NCBI GenBank assembly: GCA_947456005.1
Contig: CANGRP010000079.1
Coordinates: forward strand, 1 to 9,865
Reading direction: 5' to 3'
Length of the DNA: 9,865 nucleotides
From: Caulobacteraceae bacterium
GTDB lineage: Bacteria > Pseudomonadota > Alphaproteobacteria > Caulobacterales > Caulobacteraceae
Below the pieces are notes generated by a model, which was given only the letters and a program-made list of their open reading frames with translations, was not told where the DNA came from and did not search any database. Position numbers and translations under genes: made by a program. This document shows positions 1 to 5,713 of this stretch, piece by piece. Position 1 is the stretch's first letter. Each line of letters opens with the position of its first letter.

Positions 1-554
1 CGGCGCCGGTAGCCGTAGATCCCGTGGTGGATCCAGACCGGACCCTCGCCAAAAAGGACGGAGCGGGTGAAGTAGAGGGCCCTGCCCGAGCGCCGATCCG
101 GCGCCATGGCGGCCACCACCTTGGGCATGTCGGGGTTGGACCGGTCCGCTGGACCGGCCTCCGCCACCATCACCGTGGAGATGTCCGCCGCCGGTTGAGC
201 GGCCAGTAGCCCGGCGCAGGCGCGGATCGCCTCCGGGGCGATGAAGGGGATGTCGCCCTGGAGATTGATCACCACGTCGTGGCGGCCCTCCGGGTCGAGG
301 GCTTGCAGGGCGGCGAGGATCCGGTCCGAGCCCGAGGGCAGGTCCGGATCCGTCAGGACGGCCCGCCCGCCCGCCGCCTCGACGGCCTGCACGATCTCTT
401 CATCACCGGCCGCCACGGCGACGGGCCCGACGCCGGCGGCCTCCGCCTGGCGCAGCACCCGCACGATCATGGGCAGGCCGCCGATGTCCGCCAGGGGCTT
501 TCCGGGCAGTCGCGTCGCAGCCATTCGGGCGGGGATGAGAAGGATTGGAATCAT
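1..554 (-). CDS. kdsB: 3-deoxy-manno-octulosonate cytidylyltransferase (CMP-KDO synthetase), 3' end cut by window edge
   Basis: Activates KDO with CTP to give CMP-KDO in the cytoplasm, the step before KDO transfer to lipid A in LPS inner-core synthesis. The visible part is 184 codons of a protein usually near 250 residues. It starts MIPILLIPARMAATRLPGKP, the family's N-terminal nucleotide-binding signature. Next comes VVINLQGDIPFI (residues 94-105), where D101 matches the metal-binding Asp of the QGD motif. HHGIYGYR (176-183) corresponds to the family's H-x-GIYGYR segment. The ATG at 554 is chosen because the IPAR motif must sit at the extreme N-terminus; its ribosome binding site is weak. 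A GANTC methylation-type site (548-552) overlaps the first codons. The gene is divergent from the cytochrome c gene across 166 bases. The C-terminal third is outside the window, so intactness cannot be judged. Confidence 0.95.
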   Translation of the reverse strand, partial: MIPILLIPARMAATRLPGKPLADIGGLPMIVRVLRQAEAAGVGPVAVAAGDEEIVQAVEAAGGRAVLTDPDLPSGSDRILAALQALDPEGRHDVVINLQGDIPFIAPEAIRACAGLLAAQPAADISTVMVAEAGPADRSNPDMPKVVAAMAPDRRSGRALYFTRSVLFGEGPVWIHHGIYGYRR

Positions 555-720
555 GAACCTGGGCCGCGGGGCCATCTGCCCGGTTGCGCGAGCGCCGGTA
601 GCGTGTAAGAGACGCCAACGCAATACGGGGCGGAAACTCTCCGGTCCCTAGGGCCCCTCATTCGGCCCTTCAGGTTTTGGATGGCGGGGCTCCGGTCCCG
701 GGAAATTCGGTGTCGGGACG
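555..720. promoter_or_regulatory. divergent intergenic region kdsB / cytochrome c
   Basis: A 166-base gap that must hold the promoters of both divergent genes. I see no clear sigma-70-type boxes, operator or RNA. On the minus strand a TTGGCG (near 616) followed nine bases later by GCTA (near 598) vaguely resembles a Caulobacter housekeeping promoter, but the spacing is short. It is listed as the promoter region by position only. Confidence 0.35.
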
Positions 721-1362
721 ATGAGCAATCTGACCTTCAACATGATCGCGGGCGCCGGCTTGGCGACGGCTCTGGCCATCGTCGGGCTCAGGGAAGTCAC
801 GACGGGGCTCTTCAACGTCGAGGCGCCTGAGAAGCCTGGCTATCTGATCGAGGCGACCGTTGAAGGCGGCGGCGAGGCGGCGGTCGCCGAGGTGATTCCT
901 GATTTCGGGACCGTTCTTCCTGTCGCCGACCTGAAGGCCGGTGAGGCCGTCTTCGCCAAGTGCCAAGCCTGCCACAACATCGCCAACGGCGGCGCCAACG
1001 GCATTGGTCCCAACCTGTGGGGCGTAGTCGGTCTGAAGCCCGGGACGCACGCCGGCTATACCTACTCGACGGCCATGACCGAGTTCGGGGCCAAGCAGCC
1101 TGTCTGGGATGACCTTCACCTCTACGAGTACCTGAGGGCTCCCCAGAAGTATGTTCCGGGCACCAAGATGTCCTTCGTCGGCCTGAAGAAGTCCGAGGAC
1201 CGGGTCAACATGATCGCCTACCTGCGCGCCCAGGGCGGCTCCCTGCCCCTGCCGGCTCCGAACCCCGCAGCGGCCGCGCCTGCAGCGGCTCCCGCCGAAG
1301 CCGCCGCACCTGCCGATGCCGCTGCTCCTGCGGCGGAAGCAGCCGCCAAGCCCGCGGCCTGA
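721..1362 (+). CDS. membrane-anchored class I c-type cytochrome (CycM/cytochrome c552-like)
   Basis: Single-haem electron carrier expected to shuttle electrons in the periplasm between the bc1 complex and a terminal oxidase while tethered to the inner membrane. The 213-residue product has an uncleaved-looking hydrophobic N-terminus (residues 6-23), a linker, and a class I cytochrome domain. The haem motif is CQACH (C81, C84, H85), followed by GIGPNLWGVVG and by KYVPGTKMSF, where M150 is the likely sixth haem ligand. VNMIAYLRAQ (about 161-170) is the usual C-terminal helix. Beyond about residue 175 lies a low-complexity Ala/Pro tail of some 38 residues ending in KPAA. The N-terminal anchor plus domain order resembles CycM of rhizobia, a family comparison from memory. 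The ATG has only a weak purine stretch upstream, but no earlier start would give a sensible anchor. It converges on the NlpC/P60 gene with a 19-base gap. Confidence 0.9.
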   Translation: MSNLTFNMIAGAGLATALAIVGLREVTTGLFNVEAPEKPGYLIEATVEGGGEAAVAEVIPDFGTVLPVADLKAGEAVFAKCQACHNIANGGANGIGPNLWGVVGLKPGTHAGYTYSTAMTEFGAKQPVWDDLHLYEYLRAPQKYVPGTKMSFVGLKKSEDRVNMIAYLRAQGGSLPLPAPNPAAAAPAAAPAEAAAPADAAAPAAEAAAKPAA

Positions 1363-1381
1363 TTTCTGCGGTCGGTCGGGC

Positions 1382-2242
1382 TCAGGCCGGATCCGGTCGG
1401 GTCCGCGTCAGGGGTCGCCTGTAGGCCGTAGGGTCACCGCCGCCCGAACTGCGAATTCTCTCGATCGCCTCCTTCAGGGGCTCGCGCGCCACCGCCATGT
1501 GATGAGCGTTGGCGTGGATGATCCGGGCGCCGTCCACAAGGATGGCCACATGACCCTTCCAGAAGACCAGATCCCCCCGTTTCAGGTCCCCCGCCGCCAC
1601 GGGCGCGCCAAGGGCCTGCTGCAGGTCTGAGTCCCGCGGGCAGGCGCGGCCACAGGCGAGGAGCGACTGGAGGATGAGGCCGGAGCAGTCGATCCCGCAT
1701 CCCTCCCGTCCGCCCCAGAGGTAGGCGGCGCCGAGGTGCGCCTCTGCGATCTCGACGGGATCGGCCGCCACCTCGCCCAGGGGCGACAGGTGGGACTCCG
1801 GGAGCCAGAAGCCCGCGTCGCACTGCACCAGTCGTCCCTCCCGGGCCGTGACGGTCACCAGGCTGTTCAGGGAGATCGGGCCCGTGGGCCGCGACTTGAT
1901 GGTCGGGGCTTCGAACCCATAGGTCAGGGGAACCCTGACCCAGTGTGTCGGCGGCGCGCCCTCCGGGGCCAGGGCGCCGAAGGCCAGATGCCCGACATAT
2001 CCGTCCCGCGCCGCCTGCCCCCAGGCGTAGCCGTCACGGATCTCCAGGACATCGAAGCGCTCCCCCAGCAGGACCTGGTCCAGCTGCTCTGCGTCCGGTT
2101 GGGGTTCGCGGCGGATGGCCGCCGCCGGGACGGCGACCTGCATCCGGCGGGGACGCGCGAACCGCCTGGCGTCGAGGCGGCCCTCGAGGTCGCCGGAGGC
2201 GAGATCCGGCCGGGCGAGGGTGAGGCGGGGGTCGGGCTTCAC
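1382..2242 (-). CDS. C40-family NlpC/P60 cysteine peptidase with N-terminal bacterial SH3 domains
   Basis: Predicted gamma-D-glutamyl-type endopeptidase acting on cell-wall peptides. Of 286 residues, about 33-155 look like two SH3-type segments, and about 160-265 form the NlpC/P60 domain. GAAYLWGG precedes DCSGL, which holds the catalytic C186. GHVAIL supplies H231, and IIHAN supplies H243, 12 residues later, as expected for the Cys-His-His triad. No signal peptide or membrane segment is visible, so the protein is probably cytoplasmic. The SH3-SH3-NlpC layout without an export signal recalls YkfC-type enzymes, which trim L-Ala-gamma-D-Glu peptides during murein recycling; that substrate is an inference. 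The start is GTG at 2242, and its first four bases (GTGA) contain the stop of the upstream aminopeptidase gene, so translation is probably coupled. Confidence 0.9.
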   Translation of the reverse strand: MKPDPRLTLARPDLASGDLEGRLDARRFARPRRMQVAVPAAAIRREPQPDAEQLDQVLLGERFDVLEIRDGYAWGQAARDGYVGHLAFGALAPEGAPPTHWVRVPLTYGFEAPTIKSRPTGPISLNSLVTVTAREGRLVQCDAGFWLPESHLSPLGEVAADPVEIAEAHLGAAYLWGGREGCGIDCSGLILQSLLACGRACPRDSDLQQALGAPVAAGDLKRGDLVFWKGHVAILVDGARIIHANAHHMAVAREPLKEAIERIRSSGGGDPTAYRRPLTRTRPDPA

Positions 2243-3618
2243 GCGTAGCGGGCCTTCAGCATGGCGAAGAGCCCGCGGATGGCCTGGGCCTCTCCGCCGG
2301 CCGGATATCCGGGCTGGGCCCGCGGGTTCCAGGCGAAGATGTCGAAATGGGCCCAGGCGCCGGCGGGGGCGAACTTCTGCAGGAAGAGGGCCGCGGTCAT
2401 GGCGCCCGCCTGGGCCCAGGCGTCCGGATCGTTCTTGAGGTCGGCGATCTCGGTGTCCAGCGAGGGCAGGTACCCCTTCCAGAGCGGCAGTCGCCAGACC
2501 GGATCGGCGGCCTTGCGCGCGCCCGCCTCGATGGCGGCGGCGAGGTCCTCGTCGTCCGTGAAGAAGGGCGGCAGCTGGGGGCCCAGGGCGACCCGGGCGG
2601 CGCCGGTCAGGGTGGCCAGGTCCAGGGTCAGGTCGGGAGACAGCTCCGAGGCCCGGGTGAGGGCGTCGGCCAGGATCAGGCGGCCCTCGGCGTCGGTGTT
2701 CCCGACCTCGACGCTCAGGCCCTTGCGCGTGGCCAGGACATCGCCGGGACGCATGGCGTCGCCGCTGACGGCGTTCTCCACGGTCGGGACCAGGATGGAG
2801 AGCCGCACCGGCAGGCGGGCCTCCATGACCATGGCGCCCAGGGCCAGGACGTGCGCCGCCCCGCCCATGTCCTTCTTCATCAGCCGCATGCCGGAGGACG
2901 GCTTGAGGTCGAGGCCTCCGGTGTCGAACATGACGCCCTTGCCGACGAGGGCGACCCCGGGTCGCCCCGCCTCGCCCCAGGTGATCTCGATCATCCGCGG
3001 CTCGCGGCCGGGGGCCGCCGCCCGCCCCACCGCGTGAACGGCGGGATATCCCTTCGCGAGGAGCTCATCCCCGGCGATCACCTCGATGCCTGCGCCAAAG
3101 CGTCCCGCCAGCTCGCGGGCCGCGACTTCGAGCTCGGCCGGCCCCAGATCGTTGGCCGGCGTGTTGATCAGGTCCCGGGCGAGGGCGCAGGCTCCGGACT
3201 GGCTGGCGACCTCGGCCTCCTCGGCGCCCGGAACGTGAAGGCGCGCCGGGGCGGTCTCACGGCGCCGGTACCGCTCGAAGCGGTAGAGGCCGAGGGCGAA
3301 GGCCAGGGCCGCATCGGTCGGCTCCAGGCCACCGGGCCGGCCCTCCAGCCGGAACTCGCCCGAGGGCAGGCGACCTGCCAGGGTCCGGAAGGCGGAAGCC
3401 TCGCCCGGCGAGCCGCCCAGCCCGAGCAGGACCCGGGCGGGCTTCCCGTCCGGCCCCGGAACGATGACCACCTGGCCGGGTCGGGCCCTGAAGTCCGCGC
3501 CGGCCAGCCCCTGCTCCAGGGGCGAGGCGCCCGCGCGCCAGGCGGCCAGGTCCTCCTCGCAGAGGGCGATGACCGGAACGGGCGTTGCGCTGGCTTGCGG
3601 CGTGTCAGTGACGGCCAT
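2239..3618 (-). CDS. M17 leucyl aminopeptidase family protein
   Basis: Cytoplasmic two-metal aminopeptidase that removes N-terminal residues from short peptides. The 459-residue product is shorter than E. coli PepA (503) because of a reduced N-terminal domain. The catalytic half is complete: VGKGVMFDTGGLDLKPSS gives K227, D232 and K239, MKKDMGG gives D250, and the signature NTDAEGRL gives D309, E311 and R313. These seven positions are each exactly 43 below the corresponding PepA residues (K270, D275, K282, D293, D352, E354, R356), so the core has no insertion or deletion between them. There is no signal peptide. The ATG at 3618 has GGGA about nine bases upstream. It is the first gene of a pair with the overlapping NlpC/P60 gene, which suggests joint peptide breakdown. 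I give no symbol because the short N-terminus sets it apart from canonical PepA. Confidence 0.93.
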   Translation of the reverse strand: MAVTDTPQASATPVPVIALCEEDLAAWRAGASPLEQGLAGADFRARPGQVVIVPGPDGKPARVLLGLGGSPGEASAFRTLAGRLPSGEFRLEGRPGGLEPTDAALAFALGLYRFERYRRRETAPARLHVPGAEEAEVASQSGACALARDLINTPANDLGPAELEVAARELAGRFGAGIEVIAGDELLAKGYPAVHAVGRAAAPGREPRMIEITWGEAGRPGVALVGKGVMFDTGGLDLKPSSGMRLMKKDMGGAAHVLALGAMVMEARLPVRLSILVPTVENAVSGDAMRPGDVLATRKGLSVEVGNTDAEGRLILADALTRASELSPDLTLDLATLTGAARVALGPQLPPFFTDDEDLAAAIEAGARKAADPVWRLPLWKGYLPSLDTEIADLKNDPDAWAQAGAMTAALFLQKFAPAGAWAHFDIFAWNPRAQPGYPAGGEAQAIRGLFAMLKARYA

Positions 3619-3709
3619 GGTCTTGTTCCCGGTTACGCCTTGCAGGGGCCTTTCGGGTCATTTGGGCCAAAGCGCTCGCGGCCGCAACGGGCGGCGGTCA
3701 GATCAAGGA
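3619..3709. other. gap between pilin-like gene and aminopeptidase gene
   Basis: A 91-base gap between two same-strand genes. It contains the aminopeptidase Shine-Dalgarno (GGGA) but no hairpin followed by a T-run and no recognisable promoter, so it is unresolved whether the aminopeptidase is co-transcribed with the small gene upstream. Confidence 0.4.
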
Positions 3710-3880
3710 TCAGTGGGGATCGGAGCGAAGGGCCGGCGGCGACTCCGGGCTGGGCTGCCGGGCGGGGCCGAGGCTGGCGGCCGCCAGCAGCGCAGCCGCG
3801 ATCAGGGCCGCGACGACCCCGTATTCGACAACTGGCGCGGAGGCCTCCTGCCGGAGGACCCTGGCGAGCAACCTGGACAT
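3710..3880 (-). CDS. Flp/Fap-type pilin-like small membrane protein
   Basis: A 56-residue protein that resembles Flp pilins of Tad-type pili. It has a short basic leader (MSRLLARVLRQEAS), then APVVEYGVVAALI and a hydrophobic helix to about residue 38, then a Pro/Ser-rich tail ending in RSDPH. In Flp prepilins the peptidase cuts between Gly and the stretch xxxxEY. Here E19 and Y20 are in place, but the residue before the predicted cut is S14 instead of Gly, and position +2 is Pro. The frame is open further upstream to an ATG at 3961, but the start at 3880 is preferred: CGGGAG sits six bases before it and the protein then begins like other Flp pilins. No Tad assembly genes are visible nearby. 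It may be an orphan pilin, a minor pseudopilin or simply a small membrane protein. Confidence 0.72.
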   Translation of the reverse strand: MSRLLARVLRQEASAPVVEYGVVAALIAAALLAAASLGPARQPSPESPPALRSDPH

Positions 3881-3886
3881 TCTGTT

Positions 3887-3903
3887 CTCCCGTGACACGG
3901 GAG
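3887..3903 (-). promoter_or_regulatory. perfect hairpin containing the Shine-Dalgarno of the pilin-like gene
   Basis: On the minus strand the leader reads CTCCCGTGTCACGGGAG, then AACAGA and the ATG. The arms are an exact 8-bp inverted repeat around one base; as RNA this would be about a six-pair stem with a five-base UGUCA loop. The 3' arm is the gene's ribosome binding site, so folding would hide it. The repeat and its position are seen directly. A role in translation control, or as a protein-binding palindrome, is inferred. Confidence 0.55.
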
Positions 3904-3977
3904 GGCGGGAGTCCCCACGCCCCGGCTGAGCCTTTCGGCTTCCCCGCGCACTCTCCGACACACTTGGCCCAGGTAGC

Positions 3978-3993
3978 TTAATGCAAAGTAAAC
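3978..3993. promoter_or_regulatory. possible CtrA-type binding site
   Basis: TTAA-TGCAAAG-TAAAC reads as TTAA-N7-TTAAC with a single mismatch, the consensus for the cell-cycle regulator CtrA in Caulobacter-like bacteria. It lies about 98 bases upstream of the pilin-like start, in an AT-rich patch within otherwise GC-rich DNA. CtrA is known to activate the Flp pilin gene pilA in Caulobacter crescentus, which makes the location sensible. One short degenerate motif is weak evidence. Confidence 0.35.
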
Positions 3994-4021
3994 CTCACAG
4001 AAGTCCGTTGTAGCCTGTATC

Positions 4022-4050
4022 GTTAACCTTGGTTGACAGATAAGGTTAAC
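4022..4050. repeat. 9-bp perfect inverted repeat, GTTAACCTT / AAGGTTAAC
   Basis: The arms at 4022-4030 and 4042-4050 are exact reverse complements around an 11-base spacer. The repeat starts 27 bases beyond the transporter stop and lies upstream of the pilin-like gene. No T-run follows it on the minus strand, so it is a poor classical terminator for the transporter. It could be an operator, with each arm holding a GTTAAC half-site, or a stem at the transcript end. Its function is unresolved. Confidence 0.5.
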
Positions 4051-4076
4051 AGTAACTCGCAAGTCGCGACCTGCTC

Positions 4077-5540
4077 TCAGGCTTCGAAGTTCCTGCCGCC
4101 GCCCCGCACAAAGCCGAGACCGACCAGTCCGGCTACAAGAAGAATGATGACCGTCGCGAAGCCGCCCTGCTGCGTCCGGGTCAGGTTGGTTCCGAAGTTC
4201 ACCATCATCGGGCCCAGCCAGCCTGTCGCAACACCGGAGAGGGCGTAGACCCCGAAGAAGGCCCCCGTCTTCTCCGGGGGCGTCAGCCGGGTCAGCATGG
4301 TCCGGGCCGAGGCGTACTGGGCGGTGATGAAGACCGCGTTCACGAAGCCGATCAGAAGGAAGATGACCTCCGGCAGGGTCCGGAAGACAGGTCCGTCCCA
4401 GACGGGCGCATGTGCGGAAGGCTCGAAGCTCCAGAAATAGAGGATCCGGGTCGGCGACATGCCGAGCATGGCGACGATGCCGAGGATGGACATGGTGATG
4501 GCGATCCGGAGGGCGTTCTTGGGGCCGAAGGCGGCGTCCATCCAGCGCCCGACAAAGCCCCCGAGCACGGCCAGGATGGACAGGAGGATGCCATAGGCGA
4601 GCATTTCGAGGGCCTGCCACTTCATCACGCCGACGGCGTAGACCCCGGCGTAGATCAGGATGGCGTTCATGCCGTCGACGAAGGCCATGCGGCTCAGGAG
4701 GTAGATGGCCGCATCCCGGTAGTTCCGGACGGTGGCCAGCATCTCCCAGAGCTGACGGGCCCCGTTCCGGAAGGCCCGGAGGATGGGAATCCCCGTGCGC
4801 GGAGCGTCCGGCGTGAAGAAGAAGAGGGGCAGGGCGCCGATGGCGAAGATGCCGGCGGCGAGCAGGGCGACGATCCGCTCGTGCTCGTGTGCGGCTGTAT
4901 CGAGGCCGAAAAGGGGCTCCTTGGGCACCCAGGCCCAATCGACCCGGCCAGGAAGGGCGAAGGCCCAGGCCGTGAAGCCCAGGGCCAGGACGGAGAAGCC
5001 ATTGCCCAGGGCGAGGGCCAGGCCCGACGCCTTGTGCGCCGCGCGCATGCCCGCCGCCCGGATGAGGAGGGAGTTGTGCAGGACCTCGGAGAAGGCGAAG
5101 CCCAGGCCGATCAGGGTGATGAGCAGCATGGTCACCGTGACCGACAGGCCTGACCCATCCGGCTTCGCCCACCAGAGGGCCGCCATCATCGGGACCATGG
5201 CGGCGACCACCAGGCCCAGCCAGAACTTGCGGCCGCCCAGCTGGTCGATGGAAGCCCCGAGGAAGGGCGCCGTGGCCATGATGATCCAGCCCGCGTACTG
5301 GCTCCATTGGGAGATCACCGCCTGGCCCTTGACGGGATCGCCGATCATCACCGAGGCCACGTAGGGGGCGAAGATGTAGATCGTGACCAGGACCACATAG
5401 GGGTTGCGGGCGCCCTCGAAGAGCGACCAGGAGACCGCCCCGCGGGTCATCCGGCCGTCCCCGGCCAGGTCGGCGGCGACAGGCGGATCGACGAGGGCGC
5501 CGGGCCCGTGAGCCTCGCCCGTAGGTATGGATTGAGACAC
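4077..5540 (-). CDS. MFS transporter, UMF1/Atg22-like
   Basis: Inner-membrane permease of the major facilitator superfamily; the substrate is unknown. The 487-residue product begins with about 35 polar residues, then SWSLFEGARNPYVVLVTIYIF (34 onward). That segment matches the opening helix of UMF1/Atg22-like permeases, whose signature resembles SWALYDxANS. About twelve hydrophobic helices follow, near residues 47-66, 82-98, 105-124, 133-152, 172-196, 223-243, 276-303, 309-332, 343-360, 388-408, 426-447 and 459-478. GASIDQLGGRK (95-105) is the MFS loop 2-3 motif. I chose the GTG at 5540 because GGGGGA lies six to seven bases upstream. An ATG at 5450, also with GGGGA upstream, would remove 30 residues and is a real alternative. 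The gene is divergent from the dehydrogenase gene, a common arrangement for genes sharing a regulator. Confidence 0.87.
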   Translation of the reverse strand: MSQSIPTGEAHGPGALVDPPVAADLAGDGRMTRGAVSWSLFEGARNPYVVLVTIYIFAPYVASVMIGDPVKGQAVISQWSQYAGWIIMATAPFLGASIDQLGGRKFWLGLVVAAMVPMMAALWWAKPDGSGLSVTVTMLLITLIGLGFAFSEVLHNSLLIRAAGMRAAHKASGLALALGNGFSVLALGFTAWAFALPGRVDWAWVPKEPLFGLDTAAHEHERIVALLAAGIFAIGALPLFFFTPDAPRTGIPILRAFRNGARQLWEMLATVRNYRDAAIYLLSRMAFVDGMNAILIYAGVYAVGVMKWQALEMLAYGILLSILAVLGGFVGRWMDAAFGPKNALRIAITMSILGIVAMLGMSPTRILYFWSFEPSAHAPVWDGPVFRTLPEVIFLLIGFVNAVFITAQYASARTMLTRLTPPEKTGAFFGVYALSGVATGWLGPMMVNFGTNLTRTQQGGFATVIILLVAGLVGLGFVRGGGRNFEA

Positions 5541-5713
5541 GCCGTTTCCCCCACCCGCTGGCGTCTGGCGCGCCGGCTCCGCCCTGACCCTACTCCAACC
5601 GACCCAGTTGTGGAGTCTCAAAGGTGTTGGGCCGGGTCCTGGGCCTCGGACTCGACTCCCTTGCGGACCGGTTGGAAGATGCCCGCCGCAAACAGGCATT
5701 GGGGAGATGCAGC
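5541..5713. promoter_or_regulatory. divergent promoter region transporter / dehydrogenase, with GANTC cluster
   Basis: This 173-base region separates the divergent transporter and dehydrogenase genes. It holds three GANTC sites at 5613-5617, 5649-5653 and 5654-5658, the sequence methylated by CcrM in Caulobacter-type bacteria. It also holds an imperfect inverted repeat with arms ACTCCA (5592-5597) and TGGAGT (5611-5616), a possible operator. No clear -35/-10 pair is visible. The dehydrogenase Shine-Dalgarno, GGGGAG, ends seven bases before its ATG. Confidence 0.4.

Noticed and set aside
595..620. Housekeeping-type promoter on the minus strand for kdsB (TTGGCG-N-GCTA)
   Set aside because: The spacer is shorter than the Caulobacter consensus allows and the -10 box is a partial match; not enough to call.
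241..651. Plus-strand open frame opposite kdsB
   Set aside because: The minus strand encodes a clear KdsB N-terminus here; the plus-strand product has no recognisable motif.
1388..1397. CCGGATCCGG palindrome at the end of the NlpC/P60 gene
   Set aside because: A 10-base palindrome within coding GC-rich sequence is expected by chance.
3881..3961. 27-codon N-terminal extension of the pilin-like gene from an ATG at 3961
   Set aside because: The extension is polar and unlike pilin leaders, and would run through the leader hairpin; the ATG at 3880 has a good SD at proper spacing.
2347..3981. 544-codon open frame on the plus strand
   Set aside because: Antisense to the complete M17 aminopeptidase, whose catalytic residues are all present; the translation shows no domain.
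3802..5307. 501-codon open frame on the minus strand
   Set aside because: Out-of-frame shadow of the MFS transporter, rich in Arg, Pro, Gly and His, with no membrane helices.
5624..5713. Upstream ATG extending the dehydrogenase by 30 codons
   Set aside because: The internal ATG at 5714 has GGGGAG at ideal spacing and gives the canonical SDR N-terminus.
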